Shown: positions 35,838-44,829 of the stretch, in pieces | How positions within the stretch are numbered: the first letter of the stretch is position 1 | Layout of the letters: every line of letters begins with the position of its first letter | From: Dehalococcoidia bacterium | Lineage (GTDB): Bacteria; Chloroflexota; Dehalococcoidia; DSTF01; JACRBR01 | Direction of reading: 5' to 3' | Length of the DNA stretch: 64,000 nucleotides | Assembly: GCA_021731085.1 (NCBI GenBank) | Contig: JAKFYB010000026.1 | Location: 1-64,000 of the forward strand | Notes under the pieces: generated by a model | The model's database searches: none | The model's input: the letters and a program-made list of their open reading frames with translations, nothing else | Told to the model about the DNA's origin: nothing | Position numbers and translations under genes: made by a program

Positions 35838-36575
35838 TTACAGGAGCCGCATCTGCTGCGACTCGGCCTCTTGCTGTTCTGCTGAAGCCGCGGTTGCGGC
35901 TGCCTGTCCTTGTTTGGCGGCCACGGTGGGTGCGCCCTTGCGCATGTGTGGCGGCACTTCGCTTTCCGTCGCTTCGGGCGTACCACCCGCGAGCACCTTC
36001 TCGAGGAAGCCCGGAAGCCGCGCAAAATCCGCCTCGATGACGCGCCGCAGGCTGCCCTGGTGAAGTGCCGCCGCCGGGTGATACATCGGAACGACGATGA
36101 GGCCGTCTTTACGGCGAGGCGTTCCGTGGATTCGGCTAATCGACTCGCCGGGGAAGTAGCGCTGCATCGAATAACGTCCGAGCGTCACGATCACCTTCGG
36201 CTGGATCGCGCCGATCTGCCCATCGAGATGCTTCCCGCAGGCCGCGATCTCATCCGGTTGTGGGTCGCGATTGCTCGGCGGACGACACTTCACAACGTTC
36301 GCGATAAACACCTTCTTGCGGTCGAGGCCGATGCCAGCCAGCAGCTCATCCAGGAACTTGCCCGAAGCCCCGACGAACGGCCGCCCCTGCTGGTCCTCAT
36401 AGAAGCCGGGCCCCTCGCCGATGAACATGATCTGGGCGTCCGGATTGCCTTCGCCCGGTACCGTACGCGTGCGCCCCCGCGAAAGCCCGCAGTCAGTGCA
36501 GCCCGCAACGCGCTTGGCGATCTGGCCCAATCCGCTGCGCTTTTCGGTCAACGTGTCTGACGCATCCATGCTCAT
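35838..36575 (-). CDS. Uracil-DNA glycosylase, family 4 (iron-sulfur type)
   Basis: About 245 residues from the ATG giving MSMDASDT. It removes uracil from DNA. Four Cys residues fit the 4Fe-4S ligands of this family: GCTDCG (26 and 29), VVKCRPP and AACGKH. The active motifs are GEGPGFYEDQQGRPFVG and MYHPAAAL. The C-terminal tail after about residue 205 is low complexity (Ala/Gln/Glu) and probably disordered. The open frame extends 42 codons further upstream without family similarity, so a longer form cannot be excluded. Confidence 0.9.
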   Translation of the reverse strand: MSMDASDTLTEKRSGLGQIAKRVAGCTDCGLSRGRTRTVPGEGNPDAQIMFIGEGPGFYEDQQGRPFVGASGKFLDELLAGIGLDRKKVFIANVVKCRPPSNRDPQPDEIAACGKHLDGQIGAIQPKVIVTLGRYSMQRYFPGESISRIHGTPRRKDGLIVVPMYHPAAALHQGSLRRVIEADFARLPGFLEKVLAGGTPEATESEVPPHMRKGAPTVAAKQGQAAATAASAEQQEAESQQMRLL

Positions 36576-36785
36576 GACGCTTTCTGTTGTGTGCGAACAA
36601 CCGCCACCAGAAGCTACGCTGGCGGCGTCCTCAACGCTCCGACTGTTTTCGGGCCAACGATAGCGAGGCGCGGCATCTGTCCCCACGTCGATGTCAACCA
36701 TGGCCCAAATCCATCGTCAGATTCAAGCCGATTCTATCACGGGAAGCTAGTGCGACGGTAGGATGCCGCACAGAAGATCGATCAC

Positions 36786-37034
36786 ATGAACAGATCAGAG
36801 ACAGGACATAACGATTGGGAGCGATGCACAGAGTGTGGTCGGAGGTTTCGCGTCCGTTGGTGGCGGAGGCTCGGGCACCGCTACCCCTACCCGATTTTCG
36901 GTGTGATCTACCTCGGTCGAATCGCGGACTTCGTGGCCGGAATGCCTTCCATCCCGGATCACGAGGAGTACCCCAGGTCCCGGTTCTGGGAGGAGTGCCC
37001 CAGCTGCAAGCACCGCGTCGTCATGGAGGTCTAG
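36786..37034 (+). CDS. Small zinc-ribbon-like protein
   Basis: An 82-residue basic protein with two CxxC pairs, CTEC (residues 14-17) and CPSC near the C-terminus, about 55 residues apart, which could bind one zinc. The middle has WWRRLGHRYPYPIFGVIYLG, a partly hydrophobic segment. No family was recognised. The start has a weak ribosome site. It is followed after about 50 bases by the ankyrin gene on the same strand. Confidence 0.55.
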   Translation: MNRSETGHNDWERCTECGRRFRVRWWRRLGHRYPYPIFGVIYLGRIADFVAGMPSIPDHEEYPRSRFWEECPSCKHRVVMEV

Positions 37035-37088
37035 CGCGAAGAGTCGTAGATTTTGTGCAGCAGGATCCGCAATCCGAGGCATGAACAC

Positions 37089-37790
37089 ATGGACGACATC
37101 GCGCAGCTATTCCAGGCCGTCGGGCAGGGCCGGCGCGAAGAGGTCGCAGAGATGTTGCGGTTCCGGCCAGAGCTGTCGCGCGCTCGGGACTCCTCATCGC
37201 TGTCCGTGATGCAGTTCGCGCGCTACATGCGCGAAGAAGCGATCCTCCAATTGCTCATCGAGGCGGGGCCTCCCCTCGACGTCTTCGAAGCCGCGACGAT
37301 CGATAGTGTGGAGAACCTGCGTACCACCCTCAGTTCCGACGAGTCTCTCGCACGGGCATTTTCCGACGACGGCTTCACGGCGCTTCATTTCGCCGCTCAT
37401 TTCGGCAGTACACGCGCGATGGTGGTGTTGATAGACGCCGGAGCCGACATCGAGGCCGTCACGCGAAACTTTCTCACAAACATGCCCCTGCACGCGGCGG
37501 CCGCAGGTTCGCGCATCGAAGCATGTAGGCTCCTGCTCAAGGCTGGCGCAGATCCGAACGCCAAGCAGCATGGTGGCAACACCGCGCTAATGACGGCAGC
37601 ATTCGCGAACAACCGCGAGTTGGCCGAACTCCTGCTCGCCTTCAACGCGAACTTCAGCGTGCGCAACGACGAAATCAAAACGGCCGCCGATGTCGCCGCA
37701 GGGCTCGGCAACATGGAACTCGCCGCCCGCCTTCGGTTGGAGGAACGCCATATCGAGCGCGAGCACCTTCACGGAGATCCAAAGAAGTGA
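37089..37790 (+). CDS. Ankyrin repeat protein
   Basis: About 233 residues from the ATG giving MDDIAQLFQ, behind a cgagg site. At least five ankyrin units follow, with the clearest at FTALHFAAHFGSTRAMVVLIDAGADIEA, MPLHAAAAGSRIEACRLLLKAGADPNA and ALMTAAFANNRELAELLLA. Ankyrin stacks bind other proteins. No signal peptide is seen, so it acts in the cytosol. The partner is unknown. Confidence 0.88.
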   Translation: MDDIAQLFQAVGQGRREEVAEMLRFRPELSRARDSSSLSVMQFARYMREEAILQLLIEAGPPLDVFEAATIDSVENLRTTLSSDESLARAFSDDGFTALHFAAHFGSTRAMVVLIDAGADIEAVTRNFLTNMPLHAAAAGSRIEACRLLLKAGADPNAKQHGGNTALMTAAFANNRELAELLLAFNANFSVRNDEIKTAADVAAGLGNMELAARLRLEERHIEREHLHGDPKK

Positions 37791-37807
37791 CCCAGGTGTA
37801 GGTCGGA

Positions 37808-38593
37808 TCAGCTGCTGCCGCGCGTGCGGGTGGCGATAAAGCTGCTTCCCTCGACCAGCCAGGCGAGCCCAATGCCCAACACGTACAGGATGATGATGGG
37901 CACGGTCACAATCGCTTGTGTCACCGGATCAATCGATGGCGTCACAATGGCCGCGACGACGACGGCAGCCAAGATGGCGAAGCGCCACCACCCGATGAGC
38001 TTCTTCGACGTCACGACGCCAATCTTCGCAAGACCCATGATGACGAATGGGAGCTGGAATGTTAACCCCGTTAGCAGCAGCAAGCGTGTCACTGTATCGA
38101 TGTAGCTCTGGATGCCGATGGTCGACTGTACGTCGTCGGTGTTTGGATCGAGAAGAAAATCAAGCGCGGGCGGCAGCGTGACGTAGTACGCAAACGCCAT
38201 GCCCAGCAAGAACATGAACGAACAACCACCGACAATCGGGAAGAGCCACCTGCGCTCCTGCTTCGTCAGCCCCGGCCCCACGAACGCGAGGAACTGGTAC
38301 ATGATCACGGGCATCGCAATCGCTATCCCCAGCAACAGCGAAACGCGAAAGTACGTGCTCCAGTAGTCGAGCAGCGTGAACTGATTGAGCTTAAAACCGG
38401 GATAGATGTCCTTCGCCGGTGCAATCAGGAACCCGATAAACCAGCTCGTCAGCGGATAAATCGAGACCAGCACGCCGATTGCGAGCGCGATCACGCTTAC
38501 GAGCACTCTGTTCCGCAATTCGACGAGGTGCTCGATGATCGTGAGGACTTTGCCGTCCTCGGGGAACTCCATCGGTCCGGCCGCCGTCGTCAT
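37808..38593 (-). CDS. tatC: Sec-independent protein translocase TatC
   Basis: A 261-residue membrane protein with six transmembrane helices, the receptor for twin-arginine signal peptides. Marks are the cytosolic N-terminus HLVELRNRVLVS, FLAFVGPGLTKQERRWLFP with the conserved Glu, and GLTFQLPFVIMGLAKIGVV. It overlaps the upstream tatA-like gene by 4 bases (ATGA), so they are translated together. Confidence 0.95.
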   Translation of the reverse strand: MTTAAGPMEFPEDGKVLTIIEHLVELRNRVLVSVIALAIGVLVSIYPLTSWFIGFLIAPAKDIYPGFKLNQFTLLDYWSTYFRVSLLLGIAIAMPVIMYQFLAFVGPGLTKQERRWLFPIVGGCSFMFLLGMAFAYYVTLPPALDFLLDPNTDDVQSTIGIQSYIDTVTRLLLLTGLTFQLPFVIMGLAKIGVVTSKKLIGWWRFAILAAVVVAAIVTPSIDPVTQAIVTVPIIILYVLGIGLAWLVEGSSFIATRTRGSS

Positions 38594-39093
38594 GGAACGC
38601 GCTCGTCGGCAGGCTTGGGCGTTGGCGCGATGGCTTCGGGAATTGGCGCGTCAGGGTCGGCGATGTCGACCCAGCCGTGAGCCGTGTCGTTCGCATGACC
38701 ATTCGTAGCGGGTTGTGCGGATGTCACCGGTGTTGAGGGTGCCGTCGGTTCTACGGGTGGAACTGTCGCCGAACCGTTCGTCCCCGCAGCCGTGCCTTGC
38801 GCTTGCATGACGTCCTGGCGCACTTCGCGCATCGCTGTCGTCACCTGCTTGGTCGCACCGCCTACGCTCTCGCTCACCTCGCGCCAAAGCGACTTTTCAC
38901 CGTCAGTCTCGCGTTCGACATCCTTCACGACCTCATTGAACTCGGCCGCGAGACCGCTGGTGTACTTGCGGATTTCTTTGATCGTGCGGGCCAGATCCGC
39001 AGCCAGTCGCGGCAGGCGATCAGGCCCGACGAACACAAGTGCCACAATCAGAATCACGGCCAGCTCGAGCGGACCCACGCCGAACACGTTCAT
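38590..39093 (-). CDS. Twin-arginine translocase subunit TatA/TatB
   Basis: A 167-residue protein with one N-terminal transmembrane helix (LELAVILIVALVFV), the hinge GPDRLPRL and a long amphipathic helix (residues about 30-70). A Thr/Pro/Ala-rich tail follows. The length suits TatB, but in lineages with two-component Tat systems one TatA-like protein does both jobs, so the letter is left open. A TACACT -10 box lies 6 bases before the ATG. Confidence 0.88.
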   Translation of the reverse strand: MNVFGVGPLELAVILIVALVFVGPDRLPRLAADLARTIKEIRKYTSGLAAEFNEVVKDVERETDGEKSLWREVSESVGGATKQVTTAMREVRQDVMQAQGTAAGTNGSATVPPVEPTAPSTPVTSAQPATNGHANDTAHGWVDIADPDAPIPEAIAPTPKPADERVP

Positions 39094-39161
39094 GGCCTCA
39101 GTGTACCGCCAGCCTGAAGTCGTTGCGCGTCGTTCGACGAGAGGGCCTTGAGTGCTGGGAA

Positions 39162-39185
39162 CAAGAAAGCCGCCCGAAGGCGGCT
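39162..39185 (-). terminator. Terminator after acpP
   Basis: On the minus strand agccgcc, ttcg and ggcggct form a stable tetraloop hairpin followed by ttcttgtt. Confidence 0.85.
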
Positions 39186-39218
39186 CCCCATGGTTCGTGC
39201 GATTTGGCTCGAAACGGC

Positions 39219-39482
39219 TTAGCCCTCGTCCTCGACGCCAAGATCCTTCAGGTAGTCGACCGCGTCCTGCACTGTAGCGATCTTTTCGGCATCCTCGTCC
39301 GAGATTTCGAGGGTCTTGCCGTCCTTCGAGAATTCCTCTTCCATCGACATGATTAGCTCGACCAGGTCGAGCGAGTCAGCGTTGAGGTCGTCCACGAAGG
39401 ACGCGCTCGGCACCACCTGGTCTTCCTCGACGCCGAGCTGGTCGACGATAATCTTGCGCACACGTTCGAAAACATTGGCCAC
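39219..39482 (-). CDS. acpP: Acyl carrier protein
   Basis: An 87-residue acidic four-helix protein that carries growing fatty acids. The phosphopantetheine site is Ser37 in [10 protein letters not shown]. It is slightly longer than the usual 78 residues, with an acidic end. It is the last gene of the fabD-fabG-nusB-acpP run and is followed by a clear terminator. Confidence 0.97.
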   Translation of the reverse strand: MANVFERVRKIIVDQLGVEEDQVVPSASFVDDLNADSLDLVELIMSMEEEFSKDGKTLEISDEDAEKIATVQDAVDYLKDLGVEDEG

Positions 39483-39486
39483 GTTG

Positions 39487-39942
39487 CTAATCCTCTCCTT
39501 CGGGCCCGGCTTCGCCGCCGGCGTTGTTTTTGTTCGCGAGCGAAACGCTCACCGAGCCGAGCACGCCGTTGACGAAGCGCGCCGAACTGTCACTTCCGTA
39601 GACCTTCGCGAGTTCGACGGCCTCATTGATTGCAGCCCTGATAGGCGCCCCATTATTCATAAGGATCTCTCGAATCGCAAGACGGAGGATGTTCCGATCC
39701 ACCGCGCTCAGCTGTTCCACGGGCCATTGTGTCGCCGCCTGTCCGATTACATCGTCGAGCGCTGCCCGGTGTTCGACGACGCCCTCGACCAACTCTCGCG
39801 CGAACCGCGCCTGTTCCTCGGTCAGGCTCGCCTCCTCGATCCGGCGAGCAACCACATCCGCTGGCGCGTGAGGGGACAGGTCGAGTTCGTACAGCGCCTG
39901 CATCGCGACGATACGTGACTTGTGACGGGGATTCGCGGCCAC
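39487..39942 (-). CDS. nusB: Transcription antitermination factor NusB
   Basis: A 151-residue all-helical protein that joins NusE to bind boxA RNA in rRNA antitermination. Typical segments are [13 protein letters not shown] near the start, [44 protein letters not shown]. Its position inside a fatty-acid gene cluster is unusual but the genes are tightly packed (start overlaps the fabG stop). Confidence 0.95.
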   Translation of the reverse strand: MAANPRHKSRIVAMQALYELDLSPHAPADVVARRIEEASLTEEQARFARELVEGVVEHRAALDDVIGQAATQWPVEQLSAVDRNILRLAIREILMNNGAPIRAAINEAVELAKVYGSDSSARFVNGVLGSVSVSLANKNNAGGEAGPEGED

Positions 39943-40697
39943 TAGTACATCACCAGCCCGCCATCGACGGTAAGCACATGGCCTGTGACATAAGCAGCTT
40001 CGTCTGAGGCGAGGAATACGGCCGCCGGCGCGATGTCCGCCGGTGTCCCAGTGCGGCCGACGGCCACCATCTTCATGATTTCCCCGCGCTGTGCCTCGGT
40101 GAGGCCGGCCGTCATCTCCGTATCGATGATCCCCGGAGCGATGACGTTGGCGGTGATGTTGCGAGAAGCAACCTCTTTCGCGATTGCCTTAGTGAAGCCG
40201 ATCATTCCGGCTTTGGCGGCAGAGTAGTTCGACTGGCCGGCATTACCGACCATGCCGGCCACACTGCTTACCGAAATGATCCGCCCGAAACGCTGCCGGA
40301 CCATCGGACGGATCGCCGCCTTCGTCACGCTGAATGTGCCTTTGAGGTTGGTGTCTATGACGGTGTCCCACTCCTCCTCCGACATGCGAAGGATGAGGTC
40401 GTCGCGCGTGACGCCGGCGTTGTTCACCAGAATGTCTATCTTGCCGAAGCCCGCGATCGTCTGCTCGACCAGGCCGGCCGCCGCCGCTGGATCGCTGATA
40501 TCTCCGGCGATTGCGAGGGCGTGCTCGCTGCCACCAAGCGCGCTGACAGTTTCAGACGCGGCGGATTTGTTCGATGCGTAGTTGATCGCGACCTGCGCCC
40601 CGTGCTCCTTGAGCGCGATCGCGATCGCTCGACCGATCCCGCGCGAACCGCCGGTGACCAGCGCCACCTTTCCCGTCAGGTCGAAGAGTCGCGTCAT
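39942..40697 (-). CDS. fabG: 3-oxoacyl-ACP reductase FabG
   Basis: A 251-residue short-chain dehydrogenase that reduces 3-oxoacyl-ACP with NADPH in fatty-acid elongation. TGGSRGIG (residues 15-22) binds the cofactor, NNAG follows the fourth strand, and YSAAKAG is the catalytic Tyr-Lys site. The end VTGHVLTVDGG is typical of FabG. It overlaps fabD by 4 bases. Confidence 0.95.
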   Translation of the reverse strand: MTRLFDLTGKVALVTGGSRGIGRAIAIALKEHGAQVAINYASNKSAASETVSALGGSEHALAIAGDISDPAAAAGLVEQTIAGFGKIDILVNNAGVTRDDLILRMSEEEWDTVIDTNLKGTFSVTKAAIRPMVRQRFGRIISVSSVAGMVGNAGQSNYSAAKAGMIGFTKAIAKEVASRNITANVIAPGIIDTEMTAGLTEAQRGEIMKMVAVGRTGTPADIAPAAVFLASDEAAYVTGHVLTVDGGLVMY

Positions 40698-41611
40698 GCC
40701 GTCACCGATGCTGCATTGTGGATGTTTCGCGTTTTCGTGCCGGAAGCGATCCGCTTGATCAGCCCGCCCAGCACCTTACCCGGGCCGATCTCGACGAACT
40801 CGCTTACCCCCTGCGCCGCCATGAACTCGACGCACTGTATCCAGCGGACGGGGTGCGTGAGTTGGAAAGCAAGCTCGGTTCGAATGCGGTCAGGCTCTGA
40901 CATCGGTTGCGCAGTGTCGTTGGCGACGACGGGAGTCGTCGGTTCGACGACTGCGGTCTCGGCGATTGCTTCCTGAAATGCAGGCACTGCTGGCAGCATC
41001 AATGACGTATGGAACGCGCCATCCACTTCGAGGGGGATCGCGCGTTTCGCACCGCGTTCAAGCGCCAGGGCACACGCTTTCGCGACTGCTTCCCTCGATC
41101 CGCCGATCACGATCTGGCCGGGCGAGTTGAGGTTGCAAAGTTCGGCGCCGGTTTCAGCGCATACTTCCAGCGTCGCAGCCTCATCCAGCCCGAGAATCGC
41201 CGCCATCCCGCCGGGCGTCGCATCTGCTGCCGCCTGAGTGAGCCGGCCGCGTGTTTCGACCAACCTCAACCCGTCTTCAAATGAGATCGCCCCGGCCGCG
41301 GCCAGCGCCGTGTACTCACCAAGACTATGTCCGGCGACGAACGCTGGCTTGTTAGCCAACGCCCCTTGTTCGCGGGCCGCCGCTAGCAGCGCCATCGACG
41401 TGAGGAAGATTGCTGGTTGCGAGTTGAAGGTCTTGTTGAGTTCCTGCGACGGGCCCTCGAAGCACAGCCCGGAGATCGGCCGACCGAGGGCCGTATCGGC
41501 GCGATCGAAGAGTTCGCGTGCGACGGGGAAGGCGTCGTACAGGTCGCGACCCATACCAACTTCCTGCGAACCCTGCCCGGGGAACACCCATGCGATGGCG
41601 TTGTCACTCAC
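40694..41611 (-). CDS. fabD: Malonyl-CoA:ACP transacylase FabD
   Basis: A 305-residue enzyme that moves malonyl groups from CoA to ACP. It opens with FPGQGSQEVGMG, and the catalytic Ser96 lies in GHSLGEYTAL. The second catalytic His is in the segment DGAFHTSLM. It begins with GTG. It lies between rpmF and fabG. The usual plsX and fabH neighbours are absent here. Confidence 0.96.
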   Translation of the reverse strand: MSDNAIAWVFPGQGSQEVGMGRDLYDAFPVARELFDRADTALGRPISGLCFEGPSQELNKTFNSQPAIFLTSMALLAAAREQGALANKPAFVAGHSLGEYTALAAAGAISFEDGLRLVETRGRLTQAAADATPGGMAAILGLDEAATLEVCAETGAELCNLNSPGQIVIGGSREAVAKACALALERGAKRAIPLEVDGAFHTSLMLPAVPAFQEAIAETAVVEPTTPVVANDTAQPMSEPDRIRTELAFQLTHPVRWIQCVEFMAAQGVSEFVEIGPGKVLGGLIKRIASGTKTRNIHNAASVTA

Positions 41612-41649
41612 GGTGCGGGGTCGCTCCCTCTCGCGTGGAACCTCGCGAC

Positions 41650-41850
41650 TTATTCAGCCGCAGCCTTCGTGGTCTTGATCGCGACCGCATTTGCGCGCTT
41701 GTAGTACCCACAGCTGGGGCAAGCGGTGTGCGGCAGCCGGGCGTTCCGGCACTGGGGGCACGTCGTAAGGCCAGCGGGCTTCAGCGCCATGTGGCTGCGG
41801 CGCTTGCCCTGGCGGGCCTTCGGATATTTTCTCTTTGGCAGTGGGGTCAT
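41650..41850 (-). CDS. rpmF: 50S ribosomal protein L32
   Basis: A 66-residue basic protein from the ATG giving MTPLPKRKYPKARQGKRRSH, the usual L32 opening with KRK, KARQGKRRSH. A zinc site CPQC followed by CPSCGYY is present. The upstream codons of the longer frame have no similarity. rpmF next to fatty-acid genes and a DUF177 gene is the common bacterial order. Confidence 0.97.
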   Translation of the reverse strand: MTPLPKRKYPKARQGKRRSHMALKPAGLTTCPQCRNARLPHTACPSCGYYKRANAVAIKTTKAAAE

Positions 41851-41972
41851 CGGACAGCGGCTCCTCTCGCGGCTTCCAGCAAGTCTACCGAACACCCTGC
41901 GATGCGGCTAGGTGACGTTGTCCTGTGGACAATCAGCGGTGGCGTTCGCCCGTGTCCCTGCTCGGACACTGG

Positions 41973-42494
41973 TCAGTTCTCGCTGAGCTGCGCCAGCTTC
42001 GACCACCGTGGGTCGATGGGCGGCTCTGAGCACTGGTGTCCGCCCGCGAGCTCGGCGCCGCACGACGGGCAGAGGCCGGGGCAATCCTCCCTGCACAGCG
42101 GTGCCATCGGCAGCGCCATCGCCCAGTACTGCACGATCGGTTCCCGCAAGTCGAGCTCGTGGTGCGTGTTGATCCGGTACGGATCGGGTTCGTCTTCCGG
42201 CGCATCGACCCGCACGCCCGTTGTGATATCGATCGTGGGAATGAACTCTTCCTCGATCGTAAGGTCGACGGGAAAGGAAGTTGAACGCAGGCACCGGCTG
42301 CACTGTCCGGCCGCCTCACCCGTGAGTTTCGCCCGTACGAGGATGCCGCGGGGCGTACGATCGAATCGCACTTGCCCCACGACGCGCTGCTCGCCGCCAT
42401 CAATCAGCAGCACATCGTCGATGTCGTAACTCCGCGTGGAACTGACAGGTTCTTGCAGGAGCGTGACCACATTGAACAAAAGTGACGTTTGCAT
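41973..42494 (-). CDS. DUF177 (YceD-like) protein
   Basis: A 173-residue protein of the family usually encoded just before rpmF, linked to 23S rRNA and fatty-acid gene expression. Marks are CSRCLRSTSFPVDLTIEEEF and CREDCPGLCPSCGAEL with conserved Cys residues. It starts the minus-strand cluster and is divergent from the zinc-ribbon gene. The 176-base gap between them holds a TATAAT box for the plus-strand gene. Confidence 0.88.
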   Translation of the reverse strand: MQTSLLFNVVTLLQEPVSSTRSYDIDDVLLIDGGEQRVVGQVRFDRTPRGILVRAKLTGEAAGQCSRCLRSTSFPVDLTIEEEFIPTIDITTGVRVDAPEDEPDPYRINTHHELDLREPIVQYWAMALPMAPLCREDCPGLCPSCGAELAGGHQCSEPPIDPRWSKLAQLSEN

Positions 42495-42566
42495 GGGATG
42501 ACTCAGCGTATCGAGGCGGGGCGAGCGTGGTCAATTGCCCATTGCCCATGGAAGCTGTTGATCGCC

Positions 42567-42572
42567 TATAAT
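42567..42572 (+). promoter_or_regulatory. -10 box TATAAT upstream of the zinc-ribbon gene
   Basis: A perfect -10 hexamer. The best -35 candidate is TTGCCC at 42542 with a long 19-base spacer. The leader to the start codon is about 95 bases and has no strong hairpin. The -35 region contains the filler ttgcccattgccc. Confidence 0.6.
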
Positions 42573-42670
42573 CGCGAGAGGCAAGCAACCATCCTTCATT
42601 AGAGCACTGCTCCGAGTTACCGGGCGTTTACTGACGCACTCTCGCAGCGTTCCAGTTCGGAGCAACACAC

Positions 42671-43387
42671 ATGGTCGGCCAAATAACGATGTCCCGCATC
42701 AACGAATTGGTACGCCTCCAGGAAACGGACTTCGCGATCGACAAGGCTCGTGCCGCCGTCGCGGATGCGGAGTCGCGACAGGGCGAGACCGAAGAGCTTG
42801 CCGACGCGCGCGCGGGGTTGGCACAACTCGAGGTTGCGTTGCGCGAAGCGCGGTCGTCGCAGAAAGACATCGACCTTGAGGCCGAGGGCCTTCGCGCGAA
42901 GATCGCGCCGCAGGAAGAGAAACTCTACAGCGGCACGATCAAGAACCCCAAGGAACTCTCCGATTTCCAGGCGGATGTCGACCAGATGAAGCGACATCTC
43001 GCGACGGTCGAAGATCGAGACCTCGAAGCGATCGCGGCTGTTGAGGCCGCCCAGACCGCCCTCGATGAGGCAAAAGCTACCCTCAAGTCGTTGGAAGAGG
43101 CTTGGAGCGCCGAGCAGGCGCGGCTGGCAGAGCAGATCAAGGTCGCGACTGCGGAATTGCAAACCATCGAGCCCGTTCGGGCGGATCAATCATCCGGTAT
43201 CGACCCGGAACTGCTCGCGAAGTACGACCACATCCGTCTCGTCCACCAGGGCCGCGGGATCGCCAAGCTCGACCGAAATCTGTGCCTCGGCTGCCGCATC
43301 TCGTTGCCGGTGAGCGCTGTGAATCGCGCGAGGGCGGGCAATACGCTCGTCCAGTGCCCCAACTGCGAGCGCATCCTCTACACATAA
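42671..43387 (+). CDS. Coiled-coil protein with C4 zinc ribbon
   Basis: A 238-residue protein with a long antiparallel coiled coil (residues about 10-165) and a C-terminal zinc ribbon, CLGCRISLP and CPNCERILY, the layout of the C4-type zinc-ribbon family PF02591. The conserved loop YSGTIKNPKELSDFQADV is present. It is thought to act on nucleic acids, but the function is not established. The ATG at 42689 is an alternative start. The recombinase gene begins 1 base after its stop. Confidence 0.88.
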   Translation: MVGQITMSRINELVRLQETDFAIDKARAAVADAESRQGETEELADARAGLAQLEVALREARSSQKDIDLEAEGLRAKIAPQEEKLYSGTIKNPKELSDFQADVDQMKRHLATVEDRDLEAIAAVEAAQTALDEAKATLKSLEEAWSAEQARLAEQIKVATAELQTIEPVRADQSSGIDPELLAKYDHIRLVHQGRGIAKLDRNLCLGCRISLPVSAVNRARAGNTLVQCPNCERILYT

Positions 43388-43388
43388 C

Positions 43389-44795
43389 ATGAAGGCAATC
43401 GGCTACTTCCGTGAGTCCGCGCACGGCGGCGAGTCGCTGGCCCTCCAGCACAAGGGCTTCCTGGAACATTGCAAGAAGCACCGGCTTGAGGTCGCTGCCA
43501 CGTACGCGGAGGAACCCGCGGCGAACGGCGTCACGCCAGCGTTTCGACAACTTGTCGCTCACGTTAGGGTATGTCTCGAAGCTGATTCAAACGTTCTCAT
43601 AGCTTCCGTCGATGCCCTTGGCTCTGATCTGCGTGATGCCGCCGTCAGGCTCTACCAGCTTGAGAGTCTGGGCGCGCGCGTAGTACCGCTGTCTGGCGGG
43701 GACGACGCTGAAGCCGCGCTTTTGTCGCTCTGGAAGGGCGATGGGGCGAACGGCCGGCTCAGCGACAAGGTGCGCGCGGCCATGCGCAAGAAGGCCGTGA
43801 AGGGCGAAGTGCTCGGGCGGCCTCCGTACGGCTACAAGGTTGGCGCCCTTCGGCGGCTCGAACTCGTGCCCGAAGAGGCCGTGGTCGTTCGCTACATTTT
43901 CCGGCTCTACCTCAACGAAAACCTCGGCATTCGCCTCATCGCGCGTCGCCTCAACGAGGAAGAACTGAAGACGCGCCGCGGTGGCAACTGGAGCATGGTG
44001 AGCATCCGCGACATCCTCCGCAATCGCGCGTATCTCGGCACATACTCGCGCTTCGATGTCCATGTCAGCGGCACCCACCCCGCCCTCGTGTCGTCGGACG
44101 ACTTTCGCAATGTGCAGGATCGCCTCAACAGCCGTCGCACGAGTGCTGCACCGCGCACACCATCGCACTTCCTGCTATCGGGGCTCGCGCACTGCGGTTA
44201 CTGCGGCAACAAGCTCATCGGTGTCAGCCGCAAACAATCGTGGAAGCGCCAGGACGGAGAGCGCGTCTCCAACTCCTATCGCTACTACCAGTGTGAGTCC
44301 CGCACGAATCAGAGCGTCTGCGGCTACCACACCCGCCGCGCGGACGACCTCGAAGCCGCAGTGCTCGAACGCCTTCAGGACGCCGCTGCTACTGATATGA
44401 ATGGGACAAGCGAGTCCGCAGCGCCGCCGGCGCTCGACACTCGAGCAACCGAGCCCGATCGCCTGCGTGCGCGCATCAAGTCCATCGACCGCAAACTGGA
44501 GAGCTACATCGATGCCGCCGTGCGCGGCCGCATCACGAGAGAAAGGATGCACGCGCTCAGCATCGAGGCCGCGGCGCAGCGCCTCATCGTCGAAGATGCA
44601 CTGGAACTCGCCACCACACGTGTAGCCGACCGCTCGAACGAACCACACAACGCCTCCTTTCGAGATGAGCGCCGTCTGCGACTGATTGCGTCGTGGGAGG
44701 ATCCGGATTTCGAGGCGCGGCAGGCGCTGCTTCGGGACGTGCTGGAACGCATCACGGTCCGCGACGATGCCGTCGAACTCCACTTCCGCTCGTGA
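43389..44795 (+). CDS. Serine recombinase family protein with altered catalytic domain
   Basis: A 468-residue large serine recombinase-like protein. The resolvase domain keeps Arg8 and the nucleophile Ser10 (YFRES), but the usual DRLGRS-type motif that supplies two catalytic arginines reads DALGSDLRD. A Recombinase domain follows (RPPYGYK, RRLNEEELKTRRGGNWSMVSIRDILRNRAYLG), then a zinc ribbon (CGYCGNKLIG and later YYQCES, VCGYH) and a C-terminal coiled region. It directly follows the zinc-ribbon gene and precedes rnpB. No attachment sites or other phage genes are nearby, so a domesticated role is possible. Confidence 0.85.
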   Translation: MKAIGYFRESAHGGESLALQHKGFLEHCKKHRLEVAATYAEEPAANGVTPAFRQLVAHVRVCLEADSNVLIASVDALGSDLRDAAVRLYQLESLGARVVPLSGGDDAEAALLSLWKGDGANGRLSDKVRAAMRKKAVKGEVLGRPPYGYKVGALRRLELVPEEAVVVRYIFRLYLNENLGIRLIARRLNEEELKTRRGGNWSMVSIRDILRNRAYLGTYSRFDVHVSGTHPALVSSDDFRNVQDRLNSRRTSAAPRTPSHFLLSGLAHCGYCGNKLIGVSRKQSWKRQDGERVSNSYRYYQCESRTNQSVCGYHTRRADDLEAAVLERLQDAAATDMNGTSESAAPPALDTRATEPDRLRARIKSIDRKLESYIDAAVRGRITRERMHALSIEAAAQRLIVEDALELATTRVADRSNEPHNASFRDERRLRLIASWEDPDFEARQALLRDVLERITVRDDAVELHFRS

Positions 44796-44818
44796 CAACC
44801 GCCGCCGGGTCTCGTGCG

Positions 44819-44824
44819 TATACT
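44819..44824 (+). promoter_or_regulatory. -10 box TATACT of rnpB
   Basis: TATACT ends 5 bases before the P1 stem of the RNase P RNA, the right distance for a start at about 44829-44831. The -35 region is weak (GTGACA at 44792 is too far). Confidence 0.65.
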
Positions 44825-44829
44825 GCTGT

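Noticed and set aside
38590-39093. Naming the gene tatB outright
   Set aside because: The length suits TatB, but only one TatA/B-type gene is here and lineages with two-part Tat systems use a TatA-like protein.
43389-44795. Prophage or integrative element around the serine recombinase
   Set aside because: The neighbours are housekeeping genes, there are no phage genes, and no direct repeats suitable as attachment sites were seen.
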